Source: Brachynemurus nebulosus
Taxonomy: Eukaryota; Arthropoda; Insecta; Neuroptera; Myrmeleontidae
DNA: 64,000 nt
Reading direction: 5' to 3'
Assembly: GCA_035578155.1 (NCBI GenBank)
Contig: JAPWDM010000015.1
Coordinates: 8,182,709 to 8,246,708, forward strand
The position numbers and the translations under genes are program-made. Positions 1 to 12,385 of the stretch are shown piece by piece. A model generated the notes under the pieces. That model had not been told where the DNA came from. It made no database searches and was given only the letters and a program-made list of their open reading frames with translations. Position 1 is the first letter of the stretch. Each line of letters starts with the position of its first letter.

Positions 1-3000
1 CTTTGTAATAGGTATATCTTATATTATTTATATAATAACGTTCAAAACAGTTTCCAATGTATAGGAAAACTTCACAATATTTGGACATATAGCATATTTT
101 TAAGTATAATTAAGTTAATCACTTTAGCACTGCACTGATATTAATGGTTTTTTTCTTGACTTCTGGAAAGCAAAATCTTCAATTACGTCATCGAATTCCA
201 GTTCTTGTAGAATATCACTTTCGATACACATAATTGATAAATTGTTAAGTCTTTCTTGTAACATTGTCGTCCTTAATTCGTTCTTTATTCTTCTCAGCCT
301 TGAAAATGAACGCTCTCCACTGCAGTTGGTGATCATTAGACATAAAAATATTCTTGTGGCAATTTCCACATTTGGAAATATCTCTTCTAATTTGTCTGTT
401 TTTATTAGTTTATGTAAGGCAGATATACTTAAATTACTGTTTACTTGATTTTTCAAATACTGCTTTAAATGATCACATTCAGATTTGAGTTCATCAGCGT
501 TAATGTCCTCATGATAAAATTCTGCAAATTCTTTGCATTTGCTTTTCAACTGACTCGGTTCGATTGTATTCAACTGAGAAAGAAATTCAAAACGTTGGTT
601 AACTCCCTTGTATGATTCCGATCGTTGCTTTAACTGAATACTTAGTGTATCGATCATAGGAATAAACGTTTCTACTTTAAATTTTTCCTTGCCAAATAAG
701 TGTACACTTTCTGACGACTCGTCAAAAAATGTGATACGCGTGCTACGATTTCTTTTTCTTTGACAATTATCTTTGTATTCGGCATCTGGATTCTTTTCTT
801 TGGCTGCCGATTCGTAAAGGTCGAAATTATTTCGTGCGTTACTGATGAAATCAGCAAGAGATCCAAAAATTTTCGTTGCAGTGTCCATTGTGAGGGTGTT
901 TTTTTGCAAGCTTACGCTTGCTTTGTTAATAATTTGAAGTAGGTCATTCCATATCTCCGTTAGGATAATCATCTCTAGTTTTTCCATTTTTTTGCTGAGA
1001 CTTTGGGCCTCGTTTCTAATTTCTGCTGGTTGATCTGTGTTTTTGGAAATTGATGTTAAAGCCTCCAAAATATGTTCGTAACCATTGCGTAAAGCATTAA
1101 CCGCATCGGCACGTGCAGACCACCTGGTTTCACAGAGACATTTTAAAACTTTATTTGTACCCAAAGATTCTGTTAGTATATTCCATCGATAAGTCGAAGC
1201 AGAGAAAAAGCTATATAATTTTTGGACAAACTGGAAGTATGCTACCGCTTCTAAAACAGACCCCACAGCCTGAACGCCAACCAAATTTAGTGAATGTGCC
1301 GCACATGGGACAAAAAGAGCAAATTCACATTTTTCTTTTATTCTTTTTTGTAAGCCTGAATATATTCCAGCCATATTTGGTGCATTATCGTAACTCTGCC
1401 CTCGGCAATCCTTTATCGAAATATTATGGCTTTCTAAAAAATTCAAAACCGTTTTTTCTAGATATTGAGCCTTATGTTCTTTAATAGGTAAAAACTGCAA
1501 AAATCTTTCAACAGGCACTTCGTCTTTTACATATCGGACGATGAAGGTCAACTGATCGACATGCGAGAGATCGGGTGTGGAATCCACGCTTATTGAATAA
1601 TATTTTGTTGTCTTTAGTTCATTGACAATCGTAGCCAGTACTTTCTTTCCCATTATATTAATAAATTCGTTGCAAACATTAGCAGACAAATAGGAAGTAT
1701 TTCCTTTTCCGCGATTTCCGCAATTTTTTATATGATCAGCAAGGAACGGATCAAATTCGCTAAGTAATTCTAAGCATCCCAAGTAATTTCCATTGTTTTG
1801 CGATCCCAAAATTTCGTTGTCACCACGAAATCCTAATCCTCTTGAAGCTAAAAATTTTACAACCGCCACAATCCTTTTCAGTACATTCTTCCAATAATTT
1901 ACTTGTGTATTGTATTGCGATAGTAAGTCACAATCCACTCGACCAGCCGTTTTGCTTCGCGCGACATAAGTCATCATAAATTGTCTATGCAGTGAACTAT
2001 TTTCATGCTCCGTTAATTGGTTGCTTATATGCTTCCAGTCTTTGTATCCACTGGAAGAGCTCAAACTGTTACTGTTCGTAGTATTATTAAAAAGACGGCA
2101 GCAATAACAGTACACACATTTCTTCGAAGGTGAATATAGAAGCCATTTCCGTTCTACGGATTCACCATTCGTCAGTTTGCGAGTAAAAACGTTCCTAGTC
2201 AAATTTCTAGTTTTTATTTTACCGCGCACATCACAGAAACTTGAAGAGGTTCCCGAGAATTCACAGTCTTTATTTTGAAAAAACTCTGGTCCTTTATGAA
2301 TCCATATTTCGCGCACTTTTTCCGTAAAAATATCGTCACAATAAGTACCAGGATCATTTGAAATTTCATCTAAATTATTCGTGAATGTATACTGTGCTTG
2401 TGATTGTGACTTTGAAGAATTTGCTGTTGTTAATAAGTCGCAATTTTCTGAGTTAGAAGATGTAGACCTCGATGTGTTTGCGACTATTTCTTGAACTGCT
2501 GAACTTGATTTCGAAGTCTCTGATCTAGGAGCATTTTGATACGTTGAAGTCGAAAAGTCAGACTGTTGACTAATTTCTTCCGGAATAAAAAACGAAGTTA
2601 ATTTAGGTAATTTGCTGCTATTTTCTTTTTGCATAGCAAGTCTTTTTCTTTTTTCTGAACCACTTAGATATGTTCGTTTCGACATAATTGCACAAAATTA
2701 TAAATGCAGCTTAATACACAACAGTTTAGGAACACTAATAACGTTGTAATATACGTTTTACAAGAAAAATTTATTTATATATATTTTTGTACCTAAAAAA
2801 TTTTAATGGTTCCAGATGCAATAATTTAAAAAAAAAGAAAAAGAAAACTAGTCTAGCTCTAAGAAGGGTCACAAAAGGGTCACATATGTTTCACATAAAA
2901 TTTTAGAAAGTCCAGATCTAAGTAAAAATAAATCTACTTATTAAAAACACAAATATACTTTTCAAAATAAATTGAAATAAAAGATTTAAAAAAAGAAACT

Positions 3001-3605
3001 AAATTGTTAGGTCCTTTTATCTACATATTTTTTATTTATATGTAATAAACTAATATAAACTAAAAAGGAAGAACCATTTTAAATTGTTTTCTGAAGAAGG
3101 GTAAATATTGTATTTTGCTAAAATATTTATAGCAGCTCAGGGTGATTGTAGTCCTGATGTTTGTATATACTTTGCATAGATCATAAATATAACTATAAAT
3201 TATTTACAAGTAGTTAAAAAAGAGGAATTGACAGATGAAAAAAATCTCAAAAAGTCATAAAGTTATCTTGTTTTTTGGGAAATTTTTTATTGTAGGAGTT
3301 CTTTAGCTTATTTTTAAAAAGTTGTCAATCAATGTAATTTATGGCTTTTTATTATAAATTTACAAACTATATTATGTGAAATATCACTAATATCAGTTAC
3401 ATATTATATTATATCGTCTTCATAAATACTAATTATGTATATATCATTTATACAATTTTTATTATGTTAATTATTTATACAGCAGCACTTAATATATTGT
3501 ATAACTTGTTTCCTTAAGTTTTATATGAGCATGGGCTCGGGGGCCCCCTCAGCTTGGGGGCCCTGGGCTCGTGCCCTGTGTGCCCCTGGGGTAAAGACGG
3601 CACTG
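1..3605 (-). mobile_element. hAT-superfamily DNA transposon, right-hand part (left end outside window)
   Basis: The element carries the intact transposase gene at 124-2685. Its right terminus is inferred from a GC-rich block at 3528-3605 that stands out from the AT-rich surroundings and ends in GACGGCACTG; read on the other strand this is CAGTGCCGTC, a typical hAT terminal start. The matching left terminus is not within bases 1-123, so the element continues leftward out of the window. The stretch 2686-3527 between gene and terminus has no gene and is probably promoter and subterminal sequence. No TSD can be tested without the left end. Confidence 0.65.
124..2685 (-). CDS. hAT transposase with TTF-type zinc finger (ZMYM1-like), apparently intact
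   Basis: An 853-residue open frame without stops. Residues about 1-110 are Ser/Thr/Gln-rich and probably disordered. A TTF-type zinc-binding region follows near residues 150-230, with CVYCYC and CRLF motifs and nearby His. The hAT catalytic core runs through the middle: SVDSTPDLSHVDQLTF carries the first acidic residue region, CRGQSYDNAPNMAG the second, and CAAHSLNLV is the usual hAT signature. The C-terminus holds the hAT dimerisation block (NCSGERSFSRLRRIKN). Length and domain order match insect proteins annotated as zinc finger MYM-type protein 1-like, which are hAT transposases. The ATG at 2683-2685 is preceded by AT-rich DNA, and no upstream in-frame extension is needed. An intact frame suggests recent activity, although a domesticated copy cannot be excluded. 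Confidence 0.9.
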   Translation of the reverse strand: MSKRTYLSGSEKRKRLAMQKENSSKLPKLTSFFIPEEISQQSDFSTSTYQNAPRSETSKSSSAVQEIVANTSRSTSSNSENCDLLTTANSSKSQSQAQYTFTNNLDEISNDPGTYCDDIFTEKVREIWIHKGPEFFQNKDCEFSGTSSSFCDVRGKIKTRNLTRNVFTRKLTNGESVERKWLLYSPSKKCVYCYCCRLFNNTTNSNSLSSSSGYKDWKHISNQLTEHENSSLHRQFMMTYVARSKTAGRVDCDLLSQYNTQVNYWKNVLKRIVAVVKFLASRGLGFRGDNEILGSQNNGNYLGCLELLSEFDPFLADHIKNCGNRGKGNTSYLSANVCNEFINIMGKKVLATIVNELKTTKYYSISVDSTPDLSHVDQLTFIVRYVKDEVPVERFLQFLPIKEHKAQYLEKTVLNFLESHNISIKDCRGQSYDNAPNMAGIYSGLQKRIKEKCEFALFVPCAAHSLNLVGVQAVGSVLEAVAYFQFVQKLYSFFSASTYRWNILTESLGTNKVLKCLCETRWSARADAVNALRNGYEHILEALTSISKNTDQPAEIRNEAQSLSKKMEKLEMIILTEIWNDLLQIINKASVSLQKNTLTMDTATKIFGSLADFISNARNNFDLYESAAKEKNPDAEYKDNCQRKRNRSTRITFFDESSESVHLFGKEKFKVETFIPMIDTLSIQLKQRSESYKGVNQRFEFLSQLNTIEPSQLKSKCKEFAEFYHEDINADELKSECDHLKQYLKNQVNSNLSISALHKLIKTDKLEEIFPNVEIATRIFLCLMITNCSGERSFSRLRRIKNELRTTMLQERLNNLSIMCIESDILQELEFDDVIEDFAFQKSRKKPLISVQC

Positions 3606-4206
3606 GGAAATATACTGTAACATCAACTATATACCAACAGTTAATAAACACACTATCAAGTAACACGACACGGTCTATTCTTGCTATTCACGTGTCGGAT
3701 AGCTATCAGTACCTCGAATGTCCTGGGAACCTACATTTAAAATTGAAAAACAATATACCACAATGAATAAACTTTCTCAGGCTAAAATGTTTTTGTGTTT
3801 AATCTTTTATGATCTTAAATCTATTTATTGACTTTGAAAGTACATAATGCGTTTAAAAAAATTTATTGCGGAATTGTTAGGAAAAAATATGTCTTAGAAA
3901 AATTCAAAATTTCGATTACATACAATAAAATTTGTATCATTCTTTTTTTATTTTAAATATGAATTATGAAATTAGTTAATACATTGAAAAGATATTAAAA
4001 TTATTTTTGTAACAAGTAAGTGTATCAATGACTCCCTTTTTTATTTATTTTTCAGAGAAAAAGAAATTCTCATATACAATCGGGAAATAATTGATATAAT
4101 TGAATTGTTTTTAGTTGTAAATTATAGTTGATAAATATATATGAAAAAAAAAATTATGGTTATTCTATAAATGAAACAAACAATTCAAACATAAAGAAAA
4201 TACAGC
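3606..4206. other. AT-rich spacer, no gene seen
   Basis: The start (3606-3766) has an open frame of 70 codons mostly over the GC-rich hAT terminus; I regard it as chance. The remainder is low-complexity A/T-rich DNA between the hAT terminus and the next element. Confidence 0.6.
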
Positions 4207-4214
4207 ATACATAA

Positions 4215-5410
4215 TAGGGCTGTTGATAAAATATCGATATATCGAAATATCGATATTATTATTTAGAAATATTGATATTTATTACTAATATTTTTTTGGA
4301 CGATATATCGATAGTTCGATATTGAAACGTAGATATCGACACTCGATAGTTTTTTAAATAAGTTTTTTTTTTATTTTTTCCCGCCAATTATTTAAGCTAC
4401 AACGTCATCATAAACTTTAATTTACTGTACTTTATTTACACTATATTATGTTTTTCCTCTTTTAGTTTATTTATTTGCAGATTATCCTAAGACGAAATGT
4501 AATTTTGTATAAAAAAATACTATAATCAGATATGTAGCTAGTATCTACGGTTATCACTTGTCACTGTCAGCGTTAATAGCTTTAGCACACAGATGAGACA
4601 GATCAAGCCTACATATAAAAAAGTGAAATCTTAAAGTTGCAATAAGTAGCAATTTACACCACTACTACTTTAGACTGTTTATGTATTATGCATGTATATA
4701 ATTTTAATTTTTAAACTAATTCGGAAAATCGTTAAAAAAAATCAATTTAATATTTGGTCTCAAAATTTGCGCGAAAACGTTCATTAGCTTCAGTTACGTC
4801 ACATTCTCTAGATAGCAACAGGTGTCGTGTAATAAGAAAAAAAACTGTTTATTTTTCTTATAACTAGACAAAAAAATGTTGATTTTTTAAAAAATTAATT
4901 AAATTCAATTTAATTTTTATAGTTAGGTTTGCTAACCAGAATTCCCGTAGCAACCCTACTGGCGACAGTGTTGAAATATAAGAGAATGCGACGTCACAGC
5001 CCATTTCTGCTGATGTAATTTATAGCTGAAAATTTTAATTTTTTTTAAATTAAATAATGATAGGATGAATTAACATAATAAATTGCTGTCTTTTATTATC
5101 AATTTTCATTAAAATTTGTTTTATTGTTTTTTTGATACTGTCAATTACCACATTACTAAGAACTTTACATTTTCATACATTTATAATTTAATTTGTTTAA
5201 TAAATATACTGAATTATCAACTGTGTAAATTATTTTTGAGCCGACTTACGATTGTATTTTTAAAACAAAGCCGATAAAATAAAATCGAAAAAAATATCGA
5301 TATATCGAAATATCGATATTTTTTTTCGATATATCAAACTCCGATATTGATATATTTAAAAATATCGATATATCGAAAATCCGATATTTTAAAAAATATC
5401 AACAGCCCTA
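4215..5410. mobile_element. Non-autonomous hAT-type element with 8-bp target-site duplication
   Basis: The ends are inverted repeats beginning TAGGGCTGTTGATA and ending TATCAACAGCCCTA. Behind the tips lie dense CGATATATCGATAT motifs on both sides (about 4229-4345 and 5288-5395). The perfect 8-bp direct repeat ATACATAA flanks the element at 4207-4214 and 5411-5418, which is the hAT target duplication size. The 1,196-bp body has no coding sequence, so it must be moved in trans. The terminus differs from that of the autonomous hAT to its left (CAGTGCCGTC), so that copy is an unlikely parent. Confidence 0.85.
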
Positions 5411-5649
5411 ATACATAATACATAATATTATTCTTAACTGAACTTGATACCAAACAAGTACACACGTGTTTTTCCGTTCTCTATCATTCTATGTGAACTA
5501 GCAAAATATTTTGAACAAACATATACACATACTGGAAACACGCATATACATATATGTAAGATTTTTATAAAATAATTCGTTAAAAATTTTAGCAAATGAA
5601 AATTTCAATTTAGTTGGATAAAAATTTGTAAATTTCGACAACCAGCAAA

Positions 5650-6665
5650 ATATACTACTACAAACAATTAAGGGAGCAAAAAAAAATTGTTAATTTTTTA
5701 GTGATTTCTGAAGGGCTGTATTTACGTGAAAAATGGTCATATCGAGATGTTATAAAAAGCATTTTGAAGCTCCAAGATTCTAGTTTTCAGATCTTTCGTC
5801 CAAAAATTTTTAGGAGTGACAGTTATCGAGCAATTGCAAGGAATAACACAAAAAAAGTTTCTGCAAATTTTTTGCTTTTTTTTTTTGTCTACGGGCTTGA
5901 AAAATTTTTTTACAGTAAAACCATGGTATTGACATGATAGCCTGTTTATTCAGCTTCAAATTCCTTTTTAAAATTTTTCTCTACGTTGATTTGTTCCGGA
6001 AGTATCTAACTTTTAATGCAAAAGGATGCTTTTTGCTTTAACCATCGATATCTCAGTAACCAGTGATCGAACAGAAAATTGAAGGGCAGTTTTGGAATAT
6101 GGAATAAATTTCCTACAAGGCTATGCCGTGTACTCTAGAAAAAAAATTTTTTTTTCATCCTTAATTTTAATCTGAAAATTGTGAAAAAAGGGACTTTTTT
6201 CCTTGTTGTGAAAAATCGTCCGCATCCCTGCGAATATTAATGGGGAGTCTAATGTTTGTACGAATTTTTATACCTCAATGTACCCCCAATAACCCTGTAA
6301 ATCGGCAAATCGATCTATCGAATGGTTTTCCTAAACCGTTTGTTTAAAATTTCAGAAAAAAAAATAAAGGAGCAAAATTTACGTTTCTGAGCACCCTGTA
6401 ATCATTGCAAAAATGAAAATTTCAATGTGTGTATGTGTGTGTGTTTTGAAGCAATGTATTCTTCATACCGTAATTTCTCTTACGTCCCCACTTACGTAAT
6501 TTGGCTGAACTAGAGCGCGCGCTAATTCAAATTTGGCAAAGAATTCCGCAGGCTATGATTCGAAATTGCATTTCGAACATGCCTGCCAGGTTACAGGCTG
6601 TCATTCGAAGTCGAGGTGGCAACACTAGCTACTAAAAATACACCACACACACACACAGATACACG

Positions 6666-6701
<36 letters not shown>

Positions 6702-7546
6702 TACATGCATACACACACACACACACACACAGATACATGCATACACACACACACACACACACATACACACATTGAAATTTTCATTTTTGCAATGATTACA
6801 GGGTGCTCAGAAACGTAAATTTTGCTCCTTTATTTTTTTTCTGAAATTTTAAACAAATGGTTTAGGAAAACCATTCGATAGATCGATTTGCCGATTTACA
6901 GGGTTATTGGGGGTACATTGAGGTATAAAAATTCGTACAAACATTAGACTCCCTATTAATATTCGCAGGGATGCGGACGATTTTTCGCAACAAGGAAAAA
7001 AGTCCCTTTTTTTCACAATTTTCAGATTAAAAATAAGGATAAAAGAAATTTTTTTTCTAGAGTACACGGCATAGCCTTGTAGGAAATTTATTCCATATTC
7101 CAAAACTGCCCTTCAATTTTCTGTTCGATCACTGGTTACTGAGATATCGATGGTTAAAGCAAAAAGGATCCTTTTGCATTAAAAGTTAGATACTTCCGGA
7201 ACAAATCAACGTAGAGAAAAATTTTAAAAAGGAATTTGAAGCTGAATAAACAGGCTATCATGCCAATACCATGGTTTTACTGTAAAAAAATTTTTCAAGC
7301 CCGTAGACCAAAAAAAAAAGAGCAAAAAATTTGCAAAAACTTTTTTTGTATTATTCCTTGCAATTGCTCGATAACTGTCACTCCTAAAAATTTTTGGACG
7401 AAAGATCTGAAAACTAGAATCTTGGAGCTTCAAAATGCTTTTTATAACATCTCGATACGACCATTTTTCACGTAAATACAGCCCTTCAGAAATCACTAAA
7501 AAATTAACAATTTTTTTTGCTCCCTTAATTGTTTGTAGTAGTATAT
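5650..7546. mobile_element. Foldback element: about 790-bp inverted arms around a CA-repeat centre
   Basis: Bases 5650-6440 reappear as the reverse complement at about 6760-7546 with only scattered differences. The tips are ATATACTACTACAAAC and its complement. The centre (6446-6755) is less AT-rich and holds (CA)n tracts broken by AGATACATGCAT units. Each arm contains the same open frame of 70-90 codons (5701-5937 plus strand, 7224-7496 minus strand); this follows from the repeat and is not evidence of a gene. No transposase is present. I could not fix a TSD; a TA duplication is possible because TA flanks both tips. Confidence 0.8.
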
Positions 7547-9289
7547 AATCTCAAAAGTAAAGCATTGGAGTTGTCGGATAAGTCAATTTTTTAGAAAAAT
7601 TTCACTTTCAGTAATGAAAAATTGTCAATTTTTGTAAAAAACTAGTCATTAATAAGAAATATTGTCAACTTTCACTATAAAAGGACAAAGAATTTGATAA
7701 TAATTTCGATATATGTAGTTATTCTTAGTGGAGTATCGAATTTTAAATACATAAAACCGTTAAATCGACCATTATGTTAAGGTTTTGTATATTACGTAAC
7801 ATTCGCTTCGCGCCAAAAAATTGTAAATATGTTAATATTTAAGTTGTAAACTTAAGAACTGGTTGGCGTATTAATATAGCCATAACCGTAACTTGTGATG
7901 AAAAATGATAGAATTTATAAATGCTCTAATAGGCAAATTGTAAAATGCAGGGCTAAGGTTACACCGGTTAATATTTGGGAAAGAAAATGAGTGCTGTAAA
8001 CGAGCAGTTATTTCATTTTCATATAAAATAAACATTTTAAATTGGCAAAAAGATAAATTACGTTTTAAGATGTTGATAAAAGAGCATTTTTAGCCAAATG
8101 CCGGTAAAAAAGTGTACTTTTAGTAAATTAGTGGAGTCGACATTTTTCGAGTACGTACCATTACCGAGTTAACACCAAACGACAAAGAAATAACAGTCAT
8201 GATAATACCTAAAGGGATTACGGGAGAGATACAACTATTAGATGTATATGGATTCCGAATATGAAAAAATTTCATCAAGCGGTTTTCCGATAGCATAATG
8301 CTACTTAATTACGATATCAGTCTTCATTCTTCATTCAACAACGTAATAAAGCTCCAATCCAAAATTCTTAACCAATTTTCTTCTCCTGTATATCAAAAAC
8401 TTATTCTGTTATTCATGGTACAAATGTCGATACATAAAAAAGACCAGGAAAGTTTGAAAATTCAGTTACATTTGTTCTCCAAGTGTTCCTCAGCATTTTA
8501 ACGTCTGTTTACTGTACCACGTTTCAACATATACTCAAAATAATAATTAAAATGTAATTTATATTTTTACTTGTATTTTCTTCCACTATTTTATAATAGT
8601 TGATATTTAATTACAAACTGCAATCCTAAATTTTTTCTCATAAAGCTACTTCAGTATTTCAAAACTATCTATTTCAAGTTAAGAAAATTAACAATTAACT
8701 TGATTTTTCCTATATTTTATAAATTTTATAATGGGTGAAATCCTAAATATTTAATTTTTGTTAAAAATTTCGTTCTTATATACAGCACCCCATAACCCCT
8801 CAGTTCCGCCGCACCGTTACAGTAAGTAATACGTATTCTTTATTAACAAATAACGTATAGCCTTTTTACAGAACTTAAAAGAATTCGAGCTATGATCTCC
8901 CAAAAAAATTTTTAATAAACTTACTCTTAAGGGTGTTTAACCCCTTAGAAATTAAGTGATCCCAATGAAAAAAATTCTATAGTAATGTAACCTGGGTCTA
9001 AATCTTTTGACCACTTTTCATCAAAATTGCTTAGGGGTTAGTATGAGAAAAATATCAAAATATGATTTTTCAGAAAATTTTTGAAGGGGTGTTTTACCCC
9101 GTAAATATGAGATTGGGCACGTACAATTAAAATATGTTTGCTACTTTGTCAAGTGCTACAATATATCTTAAAATGAACGAAATCGCAGAGTAACACTTCC
9201 GTAACATTCCTTGTTAGTGTTGAAAGTTTATAAGAAAAAAATAACTTCTATTTTTTTCTTATAAGAAGGCATGTAAATGTCATGTTCGT
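7547..9289. other. No recognised gene; AT-rich repeat-like DNA
   Basis: Short open frames only (for example 8298-8501), with no family resemblance. The block 8770-9120 has a distinct texture, with phrases such as TTTTAACCCC and ACCCCGTAAATAT repeating loosely, that suggests an old unnamed repeat. Confidence 0.5.
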
Positions 9290-11290
9290 AACAAAAGAAT
9301 GGCTGTTATATAGATTCCTTGAAGACTTGTACTTCTGTGAAAAAAGTGCCTATAATAAATACATGGCTTGAAGTCAAATTTCGGGAAAACGGCTGGCCAT
9401 GTATTTTCTGCTGATATGGCGTTTTGTTGCCTATTATATAAATAATAACCAGCGAAAATTTGAACCAGATACTATGCGTGTTTTTCTTGCAATTGACGGA
9501 AATAACAATTTTTTGTCGAAAAAAGCGAATTCAAATTTTGGGAAAACGGGTAGCCGTGTATTTTCTGCTGGCATGACGTTTTGTTGCTTTTATATTAGAA
9601 ATAACCAGCCAAAATTTGAACCAGATCCTATGTGTAGTTTTCTAGAAATTGACGCCAAAAAAATATTTTCATTGAAAAAGTGCCTTTACCTATAGCCCTG
9701 TAATACATGCTTCGAAGTAAAATTTCCGGAAAACGATAAGGCGTGTATTTTCTGCTGGCATGGTGGTTTGTTGCCTATGATATTGGTAATAACCAGTAAA
9801 AATTTGAACCCGATCCTGTGCGTAGTTTTCTGGAAAATAACGCTAAAATATATTTTCGTTAACAGATTCAGTACGATTTTAAAAGAAAAATTAACTGAAA
9901 AAAGAGTTGGAAATATAAAATGTGTTACTAATGAAAAACCGGTTGTACCTAAAGAAATTTGACTTCGAGTAATGTATTATAGACCCTTATGGCCACAAAA
10001 GAATTTTTGGCCCTTCAGTTGCCGGAAAACCACCCATAGTATTGGATTCAAATTTTCGCTGGTTATTACAATTAAGAAAGGCAACAAACCACCATGCCAG
10101 CAGAACATACATGGCCAGCAGTTTTCCGAAATTTGACTTCAAACCATGTATTATAGGTGCTTTTTTTCACAAAAAAATTTTTTGTCCGTTAATTGCCAGA
10201 AAACTACGCATAGGATCTGGTTCAAATTTTCGCTAGTTATTATTTATATAACAGGCAACAAAACACCATACCAGCAGAAAATACACGGTGTGGCGATAAA
10301 GTCCGTCCGCATGTACAAAACCCAATGAATAAACTTCCGTTGTCCCTGGCTTTATTTTAAGAGGATGCGCAATACATAAACCACGTGCAATCGTCACGAT
10401 GTTATTACTCCAAAGGGATGATTTGGGTTCGGTAATTAGTGTTAGCCGACTCAAATACTTGTATATCGAAGAATATTGATTTTATTTCACTAAATTATAC
10501 ACATTTACAAGTCGCCACATTGATTTTTTATAAAGGAATTTTCACATAAACGTTACATTTATATTTTTATTATTAAATTAATAGCAGCGTTTTTTACATT
10601 ATAAATTGTTTTACATTTTAGTTAATTATATTAGCCTTTTTCATATTGTAATTAAATTTTATATTATTTTAGTTTTAACATCTTTTAAATTAAATTTTTT
10701 TACTCAAACAGATATGGCTGCTATCTTTTTTTGCAATCATTTTTTCGACTCGTCTCCAACTCTACCTTGAAAAATATATGCGTCCCTGTTCTCTCACTCT
10801 TCTTTTTTCTCTTTTTATTTTATTCCCTTATATGGTTTAAAATTTAGTCCTTTTTGATTCTATTGGCTATTAGCCAAGAGGATGCAAAATAGCTTTTCGA
10901 ACTCTGAATTATCGACTCTCAACAAACACCACTCAAGCAAGCCTACAAATATGTACGTCAGGCGTTACTTGTACCGAGTTGTTATAATTAAGTTAGTTCA
11001 ATTAGTGACCGCTAGATGGTGTTAGTTGTGTCAAATTCTATTCAAATGTGTTGCGCGCTGGTATGTAATCCGTTACAACGGCTAGCCGTTTTCCCGAAAT
11101 TTGACTTTGCAAGTCATGTATTTATTATAGGCACTTTTTTTCACAGAAGTACAAATCTTCAAGGAATCTATATAACTAAAATCCACGCATAGGATCGAGT
11201 TAAAATTTTTGCTGGTTATTACCATTAAGGAGGCAACAAAACACCATACCAGCAGAAAATACACGGCTAGCTGTTTTCCCGAAATTTTGG
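9290..11290. mobile_element. Foldback-like inverted array of 155-190 bp units, split by a solo LTR
   Basis: A unit containing GTATTTTCTGCTGG, a TTTTGTTGCC block and AATTTGAACC occurs in direct orientation near 9384, 9539 and 9727. It recurs in reverse orientation near 10020-10130, 10185-10288 and 11080-11285. Centre of symmetry is about 9860-9960. The outermost motif at 9299-9360 is mirrored at 11120-11190, so the whole is an inverted repeat whose arms are themselves tandem arrays, as in FB/Galileo-type foldback elements. The right arm carries one unit more than the left. Short open frames inside it follow the repeat period and are not genes. Confidence 0.7.
10289..11077. mobile_element. Solo LTR (789 bp), gypsy-type, with 4-bp target-site duplication
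   Basis: The insert starts TGTGGCGATAAAG and ends CCGTTACA, the canonical TG...CA of an LTR. It is flanked by ACGG at 10285-10288 and 11078-11081, a 4-bp duplication as usual for Ty3/gypsy elements. It interrupts a unit of the surrounding array exactly: removing it restores the junction ACACGG-CTAGCCG seen in the sibling unit at 11271-11282. No internal retroviral sequence remains, which fits LTR-LTR recombination. Strand is not assigned. Confidence 0.88.
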
Positions 11291-12304
11291 TTCTTACGAT
11301 ACTTACGATAACTGATGTATGCGATTTGACAACTTATGTATACGACAACTGATGCATTTAACAATTTTTGTTTTTATTTACTTACCAATATTTAATATGC
11401 GAAAAATTTTCTGAATTTTTCTTATATTAGTTTATTAGTTGGATGAAATATCAATGTTAATTTTAAAACGTTAAGTCTTGTCAGTTTTGAAATTTTTCCG
11501 TTTTATTTTGCAACAAAATTATTAGATTATTTCGGTTCGCTCAATATGTTGTGAGTACTGTTGTGCCGAGATGGTGTTGTACAAATTTTTATTAATGGCA
11601 ACAACGGCGACAATCCAGGGCAGGCGCAGAAATTGAGAACAGCTAATTATTAGTAGTAGCTGTCACCAGTCTATTACTTGCTTTAATGTGGCAATAGACA
11701 ACCACGTAATCCAATATCCTTTCGTAGAATGAAACTTCTTTATTGAGTAGTTGGAATTGGACGTTAATGTTAAATAACTAAAATATTGAATGATCTTATG
11801 GTTTCACTTATTTCAGAATAAAAACACCAAATAACAATCACAGTTTTAAGGTACTTTCTTAAAACAAAAATCGAAGTTAATTACAGCAGAGTAACGATAA
11901 AATATTGATAACGAATGACAAAATGTTTTATAAATTAATTCTTTATATATGTTTTTGGATTTTTTGTTCTATATATGGGAAATTTAATTAGGTAATTAGT
12001 TTTTAGGTGAAAATACGTTGTGACGTTCTTTTCTTGTGAAAGTTGTTAACTGGAATGCGGGTAAATTCAATTAGGGATACATTCTTCTAAGGCACCAAAA
12101 TACGTACATATTACAAACGAGATGGGATGTTGGTATTTCAGTTAGTCGATGTGTGCTAACTGTTCTACTGTTCAAGTATCGTTTTATTATTCTCAAAGAA
12201 TATTTCAAACGCATGGTCTTGACGTTGCGATTTTTTTCTGCTAAATACGCCATTATACAAAAATAATAGTTTAGCTTTCTTTTAATAAAATCAAAATGTT
12301 TCAA

Positions 12305-12385
<81 letters not shown>

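Noticed and set aside
6640..6775. Regular spaced CACACA/AGATACATGCAT blocks resembling a CRISPR array
   Set aside because: Spacers are not unique and blocks are simple CA microsatellite variants in a eukaryotic genome.
5701..7496. Duplicated open frame starting MISEGLYLREKWSYRDV
   Set aside because: Present once in each arm of the foldback element on opposite strands, with no recognisable motif; best explained by the inverted repeat.
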